In this document: in pieces, positions 24,801 through 32,486 of the stretch
Layout: each line of letters begins with the position of its first letter
Numbering within the stretch: the stretch's first letter is position 1
Notes under the pieces: model-generated
The model's input: the letters and a program-made list of their open reading frames with translations, nothing else
Databases searched by the model: none
What the model was told of the DNA's origin: nothing
Program-made: the position numbers and the translations under genes
Assembly (NCBI GenBank): GCA_944387015.1
Contig: CALXDH010000004.1
Coordinates: forward strand, 1-64,000
Reading direction: 5' to 3'
DNA length: 64,000 bases
Origin: an uncultured Oscillospiraceae bacterium
Lineage (GTDB): Bacteria > Bacillota > Clostridia > Oscillospirales > Oscillospiraceae

Positions 24801-25754
24801 TTACAGATTTTCCCGCAGCCGCTCCAGATTTCCCTGCATCAGCGACACATACGTGGCGCCGGCATCCAGATCGTCCTGGGAGATATTGTGGCAGGAGTGG
24901 AAGAGCGCCGTTTTCGCCCCGGCGGCCTCTGCGATGCTGTCCGCCACCAGATGGTTGGAAAACTCGATATACCACACCGTAGGGATCTGCTCCGCCTCCA
25001 CCTTCTCCGTCAAAAAGGCGATGGTAGCCGCGGAGGGCTCCGTCTGGGTACTGCACCCTGGGAAAGCCGCATAATAGTCCAGATCGTATTCCTCCGCAAA
25101 ATACCGGATGGGGAACCGGTCTCCGAAGACGATGGTTTTACGGGGAGCCGTTGCAAAAAAGTCCCGGAAGTCCTGATCCAACTGATCGATCTCCCCGGCA
25201 TACGCCTCGGCACGCTCCTGATACGCCTCTCCGCGGGCCGGGTCCAGCTCCGCCAGCGTGTCTCCGATGGTCCGGGTGATAACCGCAGCGTTGACCGGGG
25301 AGGTCCAGACATGCTCGTCGATCTCCTTCACCTCGCCCAGATCATGGTCCTCATGGTCATGGCCGGGTTCTTCCTGCATCCCCTCCACGGTCTCCTCCTC
25401 CAAAAGCTCCACACAGTCCACCATCCGCAGCGTGGTCCCTGTCCGCTCCACGGAGTCCAGAATGGTATCCACCCAGGCGTCGGACTCCCCGCCCAGGTAA
25501 ATGAAGAGGTCACACTCCTGCACGGCCAGAATGTCCGCCGGCGTGGGCTCATAGGAATGGCTCTCCGCCCCCGGCGGCAGCAGCAGCGTTACATCCGCAT
25601 CGTCTCCCCCTGCCGCCCGGGCAAAATCATAAGCCGGAAAAATCGTGGCCACAACATGCAGCTTTCCGTCATCCTCCTGCTCCGCGCTCTGTCCGCAGGC
25701 CGTCAGTCCCAATACCAGCAATCCGCACAGCAGCGCGGCGATCCATCGCTTCAA
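24801..25754 (-). CDS. Zinc/manganese ABC transporter substrate-binding lipoprotein (ZnuA/AdcA type)
   Basis: A 317-residue cluster A-I metal-binding lipoprotein. The lipobox LTAC follows a short signal sequence. The body holds HVVATIFPAYDFARA, a His/Asp-rich loop EEPGHDHEDHDLGEV typical of zinc binders, EHVWTSPVNA, and the C-terminal EIQ-like TVWYIEFSNH. The start is TTG 25754, supported by GGAGGAGG at 25761-25769; an in-frame upstream start would include the operator. No permease or ATPase gene is adjacent. A Fur-family box overlaps the transcription start. Confidence 0.9.
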   Translation of the reverse strand: MKRWIAALLCGLLVLGLTACGQSAEQEDDGKLHVVATIFPAYDFARAAGGDDADVTLLLPPGAESHSYEPTPADILAVQECDLFIYLGGESDAWVDTILDSVERTGTTLRMVDCVELLEEETVEGMQEEPGHDHEDHDLGEVKEIDEHVWTSPVNAAVITRTIGDTLAELDPARGEAYQERAEAYAGEIDQLDQDFRDFFATAPRKTIVFGDRFPIRYFAEEYDLDYYAAFPGCSTQTEPSAATIAFLTEKVEAEQIPTVWYIEFSNHLVADSIAEAAGAKTALFHSCHNISQDDLDAGATYVSLMQGNLERLRENL

Positions 25755-25773
25755 AATAAGTCCTCCTCCAAAT

Positions 25774-25825
25774 TTGAGAATGATTTTCAATTTCGGATGA
25801 TACCATAGCCGGAACAAAAATGCAA
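25774..25825 (-). promoter_or_regulatory. Promoter and Fur/Zur-family box of the metal-binding lipoprotein
   Basis: On the minus strand TTGCAT (25820-25825) and TATCAT (25797-25802) are 17 bases apart, with TG extension. Immediately downstream, at 25774-25790, lies TTGAGAATGATTTTCAA, a near-perfect 7-1-7 inverted repeat of the Fur/Zur class covering the expected transcription start. Repression by a Zur-like protein when zinc is plentiful is the natural reading. Confidence 0.75.
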
Positions 25826-25885
25826 GCTTTTTGAATAGACAAATCGGCACATACTAAGGGCATCCTGACACAGGAGGTCTATCTC

Positions 25886-26443
25886 ATGCGCGCACTGCTG
25901 AAAAAAATCCGCCTCAACACCCTGCTCTCCAACGGACTCTGGGGTCTGCTGGGAGCCGCGCTGCTGCTTTGGCCGGCCCCCTCTGCCCGGGCGGTCTGCC
26001 TCGCCCTGGGGGCAGTGCTGCTGCTCTGCGGCGCAGGAAATCTGGCTGCGGCCCTTCCCAACCGGGACGGCACACTCTACACAGCACTTCGGCTGGGTTC
26101 CGGTGTCATCCTGGCAGTCGTCGGGCTGTGGCTTTTATTCCGCCCCCTTCTGGCCGCCGCACTGATTCCGAAGCTGATCGGTATTCTTCTTTGCATTCAT
26201 GGCATCAGCAATTTGGGAGATGCGCTGGTCCTCCGCCGCGTCAATGACCGCCGCTGGTCCGCAGCAGCCCTTGCAGGCGGTGCTTCTGCGGCATTGGGCC
26301 TGCTGCTGTTGTTCCTTACCATTCCTGCATTTTTGACCGCTGTGCGCATCGTAGGCATCTGTTTGCTTTGTGACGGCATCAGCGGGCTTTGGATCGGCTT
26401 TCGGCTGGGAAAAATGTCTCCGCCAAATGATGCGCCCGCCTGA
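25886..26443 (+). CDS. DUF308 (HdeD-like) membrane protein
   Basis: A 185-residue protein with six hydrophobic segments in three related pairs, as in DUF308/HdeD proteins. It opens with NTLLSNGLWGLLGAALLLWPAPSA and has the repeated LIGILLCIHGISNLGDAL and IVGICLLCDGISGLWIG. HdeD is linked to acid resistance in enterics, but the function in Firmicutes is unknown. ATG 25886 has AGGAGGT upstream. It is divergent from the zinc lipoprotein. Confidence 0.82.
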   Translation: MRALLKKIRLNTLLSNGLWGLLGAALLLWPAPSARAVCLALGAVLLLCGAGNLAAALPNRDGTLYTALRLGSGVILAVVGLWLLFRPLLAAALIPKLIGILLCIHGISNLGDALVLRRVNDRRWSAAALAGGASAALGLLLLFLTIPAFLTAVRIVGICLLCDGISGLWIGFRLGKMSPPNDAPA

Positions 26444-26479
26444 GACTGGCAATGCCCCAGTTGAAAATCGGCGGAAACG

Positions 26480-26524
26480 AAGCAGGCGGGAAACGGTCTT
26501 ACCGTTTCCCGCCTGCTTTTTAAT
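26480..26524. terminator. Bidirectional intrinsic terminator
   Basis: AAGCAGGCGGGAAACGGT pairs perfectly with its complement around a CTT loop and ends in a T-run. It lies between convergent DUF308 and pepD. Confidence 0.9.
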
Positions 26525-26529
26525 TTCCA

Positions 26530-27969
26530 TTACGCGGACCGGCGAACCAGTTCCGTCACGAACCGCCACACCCGCTGCACGGACGCAATGTGCATCCGCT
26601 CCCGGGGCGTGTGGATCTCCGTCAGATCCGGACCGATGGACACGCAGTCCAGCCCCGGCAGCTTGCCTGCCAGGATGCCGCACTCCAGACCGGCGTGGAT
26701 GGCCTCCACCTGAGGCTCCTTGCCGTACTGCTCCCGGAACAGCTCCACCATTCTCTCCCGCAGGGGAGAATCCGCCCGGTATTCCCAGGCCGGATAGTCA
26801 CCGGTGACCCGCAGCTCTCCACCCAGCTGCTCCGCAAGACGCTTCAATCTGCTGTGGAGCATCTCCTTCTGGCTGGAAACCGAGCTGCGGACACAGAAGG
26901 TAGCCGTCGTGGAAGCGGTCTCCGTCTCCAAAATTCCCAGGTTCAGCGAGGTCTGCACCAGCCCCGGCAGATCCATGCTCATGGCCTGGATACCGTTGGG
27001 CGCGCAGCTGAGCAGGCACAGCGCCCGGTCCGTGGACACCTGGTCCATGGGCACTTCCTCCGCTGCTGCATCTGCGACAACAACGGTGAGGCCCGGCTCC
27101 GTGACGTGGTATTCCCGCTTCAGCGCCTCGCCCAGCTGCTCCATGGCAGTACGGGTGGCACCGGCATCCGCCACCGCTATTACCGCTTCGGCGGCCACGG
27201 GGATGGCATTGTCTTTCAATCCGCCCCGGGCATGCACCAGACGCAGTTCCCCGGCTGCGGCAGCCGCCTCCAGCAAACGGCCCAGCAGCATGTCCGCGTT
27301 GGCCCGGCCCTTGTTGATTTCAGAGCCGGAATGGCCGCCGGTCAGACCGCTGACCGCCACCCGCAGGCAGGCGCCGTCATAGGGTGCTCTTGTCACAGGC
27401 AGCACACAGGCCGCCCGGCTGCCGCCGGCGCAGCTGACGGTGAACACGCCCTCTGCCTCGGAGTCCAGGTTCAGCAGCGTTCTGCCCTTCAGCGGGGAGA
27501 CATCCAGCCCCCGCACGCCGTCCATGCCCACCTCTTCTTCCGTGGTGAACACCGCCTCCAGACGGGGATGGACCAGGCTGTCATCGTCCAGCAGCGCCAG
27601 GGCGATGGCCACAGCAATGCCGTCGTCGCCGCCCAAGGTGGTTCCCTTGGCGTAGACGGTGTCGCCGTCCACTACCAGATCCAGACCCTCGCGGCTCATA
27701 TCCTTGGCACAGTCCGCCGTCTTTTCGCACACCATGTCCAGATGCCCCTGGAGAATCAGGGGCTCCGCTGCCTCGTGCCCCGGCGTGGCCTCCTTGATGA
27801 TGATGACGTTGTGCAGTTCGTCCTGATGGACCTCCAGTCCCCGTTCCCGGGCAAACGCAACACACCAGTCGCTGATGGCTCCGGTGTTGCCGGAACCGTG
27901 GGGGATCGCAGAGAGCTCCTCAAAAAAACGGAACACGCTCTGCGGTTCCAGTTGATCCAATACTGCCAT
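26530..27969 (-). CDS. pepD: Aminoacyl-histidine dipeptidase (peptidase M20 family)
   Basis: A 479-residue cytosolic metallopeptidase of the PepD type, which cleaves X-His and other dipeptides. Metal ligands are visible in LQGHLDMV, in TTLGGDDGIAVA and in TEEEVGMDGV; the dimerisation lid begins at SGLTGGHSGSEINKGRANA. ATG 27969 has AAAGGAGC upstream. A longer open reading to 28596 only continues in the wrong frame of the chromate transporter gene and is not used. Confidence 0.95.
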   Translation of the reverse strand: MAVLDQLEPQSVFRFFEELSAIPHGSGNTGAISDWCVAFARERGLEVHQDELHNVIIIKEATPGHEAAEPLILQGHLDMVCEKTADCAKDMSREGLDLVVDGDTVYAKGTTLGGDDGIAVAIALALLDDDSLVHPRLEAVFTTEEEVGMDGVRGLDVSPLKGRTLLNLDSEAEGVFTVSCAGGSRAACVLPVTRAPYDGACLRVAVSGLTGGHSGSEINKGRANADMLLGRLLEAAAAAGELRLVHARGGLKDNAIPVAAEAVIAVADAGATRTAMEQLGEALKREYHVTEPGLTVVVADAAAEEVPMDQVSTDRALCLLSCAPNGIQAMSMDLPGLVQTSLNLGILETETASTTATFCVRSSVSSQKEMLHSRLKRLAEQLGGELRVTGDYPAWEYRADSPLRERMVELFREQYGKEPQVEAIHAGLECGILAGKLPGLDCVSIGPDLTEIHTPRERMHIASVQRVWRFVTELVRRSA

Positions 27970-27997
27970 ATCGGCCGCTCCTTTCCAAATCAAAGAA

Positions 27998-28026
27998 AGG
28001 GAGCCGGCGCGGCGCGCCGGCTCCCC
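27998..28026 (-). terminator. Intrinsic terminator of the first chromate transporter operon
   Basis: GGGAGCCGGCGC pairs with GCGCCGGCTCCC around a tiny CG centre; on the minus strand it is followed by TTTCTTTG. Confidence 0.7.
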
Positions 28027-28065
28027 GCTATGAATGAGTATACTGCATTCGGGTCCCTGCATGCA

Positions 28066-29235
28066 ACCCCTTACACCCCGGCAAACCGGAATACCACGCC
28101 CACCACGGCGGAGAGGACGATGAATACGATGGGATGCAGGTTTTTCGTGGGCTTGACCCAGTTGGTCAGCACCAGCAGCACTGCCGCCAGAGCGAGGCCT
28201 CGCCAGTCGAAGAGGCTCCCGTCCAAAGCGTACCGGTTCACGATGCCCCCCTCGCTGGTCCCCAGGGACACCACATGGGTCAGCACCTCCAGCACCACTG
28301 CCACACAGGCCGCGCCGATCAGTCCCGTGGACGCCGGACGCAGCCCGTAGAAGGCGTTGTTCACATACCGGCTGTCCCGGAACTTCTTGAGCATCGCCGC
28401 CACGATCAAAATCACCACGATGGCCGGCGTCACCTCGCCGATGGTCGCCACCAACGCGCCCAGGACAGCGCCTGCCGTCCCGCCATGGCTGCTGCCCACT
28501 GTGAACCCCACGTAGGTCGCCATGTTGATGCCGATAGGTCCCGGCGTGGACTCCGACACCGCCAGCATGTTCATCAGATCCGCCTGGGTGTACCATCCCG
28601 TGCTCTCTCCGATGTCATGGAGAAACGGCAGCGTGGCCATACCGCCGCCTACCGCAAACAATCCCGTTTTGAAAAACTCCCAGAACAGACGCAGATAGAC
28701 GCTCATGCTTTCCGCACCTCCCAGTTCTTCAGGACGATCCCCGCCAGCGCTGCGCCGATCACGAACCACACCGGCGAGAGGTCCAGAAATACACCGCCCA
28801 GCAGAACCAGCACGAAGATCACCGCTGTCCGCTTATCCACCACCGACTTTTTCAGCAGCTTCGATACGGCGTTGAAAATCAGTACGCACACGCACACCTG
28901 GATGCCCGCGAAAGCGTTCTGCACCCACGCAAGGTCCGAAAAGTTGGTGATCAGTCCCGCCAGGATGGAGATGATGACCAGGGACGGGAACACCACCCCC
29001 AGCGTCGCCACGATGCCTCCTGCGATCCCCGCGTACTTCTGCCCGATGAACGTCGCCGTATTCACCGCGATGATGCCCGGCGTACACTGCCCGATGGCAA
29101 AATAGTCCACCAGCTCCTCTTCTGTTGCCCAGTGCTTGTTGTCCACCACTTCCCGCTGCAAGATCGGCAGCATCGCCATTCCGCCGCCGAACGTCATCAC
29201 GCCCATTTTCGCAAAGGTCCAGAACAGCGTCCACA
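28066..29235. repeat. Direct repeat copy 1 (chromate transporter pair)
   Basis: This segment recurs at 36227-37396 in the same orientation, offset by 8161 bases. By line-by-line reading I found no mismatch from about 28145 to 29235, two mismatches near 28140-28144 and many in the last 75 bases toward 28066. It covers nearly all of both transporter genes but neither upstream region. Confidence 0.9.
28071..28706 (-). CDS. Chromate transporter, half-size subunit (second gene, copy 1)
   Basis: A 211-residue CHR-family membrane protein with GLFAVGGGMATLPFLHDIG, ESTPGPIGINMATYVGF and about six helices. Short ChrA proteins work in pairs with opposite topology; this is the second of a pair. Its ATG overlaps the stop of the first gene by four bases (ATGA). 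The family pumps chromate or transports related oxyanions; the natural substrate in gut anaerobes is unknown. It is almost identical to the protein at 36232-36867, differing in only three of the last 25 residues. Confidence 0.88.
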   Translation of the reverse strand: MSVYLRLFWEFFKTGLFAVGGGMATLPFLHDIGESTGWYTQADLMNMLAVSESTPGPIGINMATYVGFTVGSSHGGTAGAVLGALVATIGEVTPAIVVILIVAAMLKKFRDSRYVNNAFYGLRPASTGLIGAACVAVVLEVLTHVVSLGTSEGGIVNRYALDGSLFDWRGLALAAVLLVLTNWVKPTKNLHPIVFIVLSAVVGVVFRFAGV

Positions 29236-29257
29236 GCATGGAGAATTTCTGTTTCAC
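28703..29257 (-). CDS. Chromate transporter, half-size subunit (first gene, copy 1)
   Basis: A 184-residue CHR-family protein: GVMTFGGGMAMLPILQREVVDNKHW and QCTPGIIAVNTATFIGQKYAG are the diagnostic motifs. The start is GTG 29257 with a purine-rich GGAGAGGAG site. It is translationally coupled to the second half-transporter. A LysR-type gene is divergent 120 bases away and probably controls it. From residue 8 onward it is identical to the copy at 36864-37406. Confidence 0.88.
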   Translation of the reverse strand: MKQKFSMLWTLFWTFAKMGVMTFGGGMAMLPILQREVVDNKHWATEEELVDYFAIGQCTPGIIAVNTATFIGQKYAGIAGGIVATLGVVFPSLVIISILAGLITNFSDLAWVQNAFAGIQVCVCVLIFNAVSKLLKKSVVDKRTAVIFVLVLLGGVFLDLSPVWFVIGAALAGIVLKNWEVRKA

Positions 29258-29377
29258 TGCTTGCTCGCTCCTCTCCCGTTTCTCTTGTGCCCCAGCATAT
29301 CGGTTTTTCTTGCATATTTCAATTCATATGTTAATATAAAATTCATAAGTAATTACTAATGTAACGGAGGGAATGCT

Positions 29378-30259
29378 ATGACGCTGCGCCATTTGGAGAT
29401 CTTCCGCGCGGTCTGTGCCCGGGAGAGCATCACCCTGGCTGCGGAACACTTGAACATGACTCAGCCCGCGGTGAGCCTTGCGGTCAAGGAGCTGGAGGCC
29501 TTCTATGGCGTGCAGCTCCTGGAACGGATGAACCGCCGCATCTACATCACCGACGCCGGCCGCAGCCTGCTGCAATACGCCGACGCGGTGCTCAGTCAAT
29601 TTGAAGAGTCCGTTCGGGTCCTGCGGGACAGCGGCACCCACAGTCACTGCAGCTTCGGTATGACCGTCACCATCGGCGAATCCCGCCTGCCGTCGATTCT
29701 CAGCCGTCTGGCCCGGGAATTGCCCCAGATCAGCGTCCAGGCCTTTGTCCAGAACTCCCGCCGGACGGAGCAGATGATCCAGCGCAATGAAATTGATTTT
29801 GCGCTGGTAAACAACATCACAGCGGTCTCTCCAAGCCATGTGGTGGATTTTCTGGGACAGGAGGAGATGGCAGCAGTCTGCGCCCCGGCGTATCTCGCGG
29901 GACAAGCCTCCCTGTCTCTGGAGGCGCTGGCGCAGCACCCCCTGCTGCTGCGGGAGCCCGGCAGCGGCACCCGCAACAGCGTGGACGCTATCCTGCAGAC
30001 CGTGGGACGCAAAGCCGCTCCTCTTGTGGAGAGCATCAGCACTGCCAGCCTTGTCAGCTGCGCGGCGTCCGGGCAGGGGATCGCCATTCTGCCCCGCTCC
30101 CAAGTGCGGCAGGCTTTGGCCGAGGGCAGACTGCGGGAACTGGAAATCGACGGCCCCACCTTTTCCCAGCAGTATTTTCTGGTCTACCATCGGAACAAGT
30201 ACCTCACCGACGGCATGAAGCGGGTCATTAAGGTCATCCGGGAGGAAATGACGTTTTAA
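29378..30259 (+). CDS. LysR-family transcriptional regulator
   Basis: A 293-residue LysR protein. The winged helix-turn-helix lies at residues 1-60 (MTLRHLEIFRAVCARESITLAAEHLNMTQPAVS). A periplasmic-binding-like effector domain of about 200 residues follows, resembling the CysB/CysL-like group (GMTVTIGESRLPSIL). It is divergent from the chromate transporter pair, the usual layout for a regulator and its target. The 120-base AT-rich gap holds ATTCATA direct repeats that could be its binding sites. The AT-rich gap also contains weak promoter-like boxes that I cannot assign with confidence. Confidence 0.92.
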   Translation: MTLRHLEIFRAVCARESITLAAEHLNMTQPAVSLAVKELEAFYGVQLLERMNRRIYITDAGRSLLQYADAVLSQFEESVRVLRDSGTHSHCSFGMTVTIGESRLPSILSRLARELPQISVQAFVQNSRRTEQMIQRNEIDFALVNNITAVSPSHVVDFLGQEEMAAVCAPAYLAGQASLSLEALAQHPLLLREPGSGTRNSVDAILQTVGRKAAPLVESISTASLVSCAASGQGIAILPRSQVRQALAEGRLRELEIDGPTFSQQYFLVYHRNKYLTDGMKRVIKVIREEMTF

Positions 30260-30261
30260 GC

Positions 30262-30300
30262 AAAAAAGAGCGGCGCGTTTTTCACGCGCCGCTCTTTTCG
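30262..30300. terminator. Bidirectional intrinsic terminator
   Basis: AAAAGAGCGGCGCGT pairs with ACGCGCCGCTCTTTT around a TTTTC loop. It lies between convergent lysR and the XpaC-like gene. Confidence 0.9.
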
Positions 30301-30302
30301 GA

Positions 30303-31463
30303 TCACTCGGATCTCTGCTGTACCGCTTCGCCGCTTTCGCCCTCCAGCCCGAAGTCCCGGGCCGCGGAGGCGGTATCCCGCTTCAAAATGGTCTCCATCA
30401 CCCGAATGTCGCTGTCTACGTCCAGCGCATCCGCTTTGTACAGCTCGTCCAGCTGATGCTCAAACCCTGCCACGATGGAATCCATGGTGGATGCAATGCG
30501 GTTTTTCGCCTGCCGCAGGTTCTCCCCCTCCACACCGGCAGCCTCAAACTCCGCATAGGAATCCAGCAGCTTTTGGGTGGTGGGGAGATAGTAGTTCAGG
30601 AAGGTCCCGATCCGGTCCTTTTTTCTGGGGTCCTCTTCCACCGCCCGGAAAATCTTGGCGGTGATCTCCTCAAGCCGGTCGATCTTGGCAGAGAGGGCCG
30701 GATCCGCAATGGCATCATTGGCCCGCCGGATCCCCCGCAGGATGCCGGAATATCCCTCTTCCGTCTCCTTGGGAGGCTGCTGGGCAGCCGCCTGTTCCTT
30801 CTGCCGCTGCTTTTTCAGCGCCTCATCCGCCCTGCCGCTGCGGAAGAGATACCCCAGCTCCACGTTCAAATACGCCGTGCCGCCGAAATATCCCTTGTCG
30901 ATCATCTTGCCCAGGTCCCGCTCCACCCGCTTTTCCGGGTAGCCCAGCGTCCGGGCCAGCTCCTCCACCGGCATGGCCTCCCGTTCTCCCAGCACTGCCA
31001 GATACTTTTCAAACCGCTTGAGCTGGCGGTCCATGGAAATGCCGCCGCAAAATAGCGCCACGCCTGCCGCGGCAATGGCCAGATACTGCAGAAGGTCCAG
31101 AAAATAGAACTCCATCCAGTAATCCGACCAGAAAAAGGCGTCGATGGGATCATTCAACCCCAAAATGCCGATCACCGCCGCCACGATGCCCACGATCTTG
31201 AGCTTTTTGGCATTGGATTTTTTCACCGCCGGGGATTGGGTGACTTTTCGGGCCGCCTGCTGTGCCCGCCCGGGCTGAGCGGCGGCGGACTGCCGCGGAA
31301 GATCCGTCTGCAGCGGCGGAGCCTGGGTACGCTTCTTGCCGTCCCGACCAAAGAGCTTGACCAGCAGCACCACCAGCGCGATGGGGGAAAGGCCCACCAG
31401 GAAAAGCACTGCGATCACCACCCAGGAGACCCAGTCACTGTCCGATTTCCGCTTGGCAGCCAT
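30303..31463 (-). CDS. XpaC-like membrane protein (5-bromo-4-chloroindolyl phosphate hydrolysis family)
   Basis: A 386-residue protein. Residues 1-37 hold one membrane helix, followed by a Q/A/P-rich linker, two more helices at about 88-140, then a helical cytosolic domain of about 240 residues with YFGGTAYLNVELGYLFRSGRADEALKKQRQ. The C-terminal half matches the XpaC family, which is often paired with TelA-type toxic-anion proteins. TelA is not present here. The name comes from an old phenotype and says little about function. It is followed upstream by DUF896 and YlmH genes in one minus-strand cluster. Confidence 0.75.
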   Translation of the reverse strand: MAAKRKSDSDWVSWVVIAVLFLVGLSPIALVVLLVKLFGRDGKKRTQAPPLQTDLPRQSAAAQPGRAQQAARKVTQSPAVKKSNAKKLKIVGIVAAVIGILGLNDPIDAFFWSDYWMEFYFLDLLQYLAIAAAGVALFCGGISMDRQLKRFEKYLAVLGEREAMPVEELARTLGYPEKRVERDLGKMIDKGYFGGTAYLNVELGYLFRSGRADEALKKQRQKEQAAAQQPPKETEEGYSGILRGIRRANDAIADPALSAKIDRLEEITAKIFRAVEEDPRKKDRIGTFLNYYLPTTQKLLDSYAEFEAAGVEGENLRQAKNRIASTMDSIVAGFEHQLDELYKADALDVDSDIRVMETILKRDTASAARDFGLEGESGEAVQQRSE

Positions 31464-31466
31464 GGT

Positions 31467-31676
31467 TCATTCCCCTTTCTTTTTCAGCTTGCGCTTGTTG
31501 CCCTGCTCGTCCACGATATAGGTGTGGTCCAGCTGGCCCTGGAGGCTGCCCAGCACAGCGTCGATATATTCCCGGCGCAAAGCGGCACGTTCCTCCGCCT
31601 CCCACTGGGTCAGTCCCTCCGGAGATTTTGCTTTCTTCGCCAGCTCATTGAGCCGGTCGATCTGTTTTTGATCCAT
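31467..31676 (-). CDS. DUF896 (YnzC-like) small protein
   Basis: A 69-residue protein beginning with the helix-hairpin MDQKQIDRLNELAKKAKSPEGLT and containing ERAALRREYIDAVLGSLQGQLDHTYIVDE, which is the complete DUF896 pattern. The B. subtilis homologue YnzC is SOS-linked, but its molecular role is unknown. It sits 12 bases after ylmH and three before the XpaC-like gene, so the three are co-transcribed. Confidence 0.92.
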   Translation of the reverse strand: MDQKQIDRLNELAKKAKSPEGLTQWEAEERAALRREYIDAVLGSLQGQLDHTYIVDEQGNKRKLKKKGE

Positions 31677-31688
31677 GATGTCCTCCTG

Positions 31689-32486
31689 TCAGATAAAACG
31701 CTTTACCACAATGGAGATGCGGCCCTTTTTCGTCGTGCCGCCCACCTCTGTCAGTTCAAATTTACCAAAGCCCCGGGCGGAGACGGTATCTCCCTCCGCC
31801 AGCAGGTGATCCGGCTTCGTACACTCCCGCCAGTTCACCTGGACCTTACCGCTTTCGATCAGCGCTGCCGCCTTGCCCCGGGCCAGCCGGAAGCCGGTGG
31901 ACGCCACCGCGTCCAGCCGCAGGGAGCTGACGGTGTCCCGCACCTCCTCGCACCGGACCTGCGGGATGTGCAGGTACTCCCCCGGAATCTCGGAGACCGT
32001 CAATTTTGCCCGGCCGGCGGAGATCCAGCTCTCCAACAGGAACGAGGCAACACTGTCCAAAACGATGAGGTCCGCCTCGTCCTCTCCCACCAGGATGTCG
32101 CCCACCTTTTCCCGGACGATCCCCATGCCCATGAGGCTGCCCAGGAAGTCCCGGTGGGTCAGATGGTACTCCTTTCGGAAGGAGGCCCGCAGAAACCGCA
32201 GCGGGCTCTGGCTTTGGGCATCCTCCGCCTCCAGCCAGTCCGGCAAAAACAGCAGGATCGTCCGCTCTGCGCCCTCATAGCCGCCCAATGCCGCATAGGC
32301 AGTTTCCGGGATCCCCGCCAGGTGCAGCAGCTCCTGGGCCATCACCCGCTGCTGCGGGCTGAGAAAATCCGTGGAGGCAGGGATATTGCGGCTGTGGGAT
32401 TGCTCCGCCCGGTCCAGCACCTTGGCCAGCAGCAGCCGGTCTTCCTTGTCCGCCCCCAGCTTATCCAGCAGCTTCGTCTTATCCAT
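31689..32486 (-). CDS. ylmH: RNA-binding protein YlmH (S4 domain)
   Basis: A 265-residue protein with the YlmH layout: an N-terminal alpha/beta region, a central RNP-like region with REYHLTHRDFLGSLMGMGIVREKVGDI, and a C-terminal S4 RNA-binding domain (LDAVASTGFRLARGKAAALIESGKVQVNWRE). YlmH is usually near the division and ylm genes and has recently been linked to ribosome rescue or quality control. Here it is instead next to an ABC exporter, whose stop region it overlaps by 8 bases. Confidence 0.9.
   Translation of the reverse strand: MDKTKLLDKLGADKEDRLLLAKVLDRAEQSHSRNIPASTDFLSPQQRVMAQELLHLAGIPETAYAALGGYEGAERTILLFLPDWLEAEDAQSQSPLRFLRASFRKEYHLTHRDFLGSLMGMGIVREKVGDILVGEDEADLIVLDSVASFLLESWISAGRAKLTVSEIPGEYLHIPQVRCEEVRDTVSSLRLDAVASTGFRLARGKAAALIESGKVQVNWRECTKPDHLLAEGDTVSARGFGKFELTEVGGTTKKGRISIVVKRFI

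Noticed and set aside
26530-28596. A 688-codon continuous frame joining pepD to upstream sequence
   Set aside because: The part above 27969 is a non-coding frame of the chromate transporter gene and crosses a terminator; pepD itself starts at 27969.
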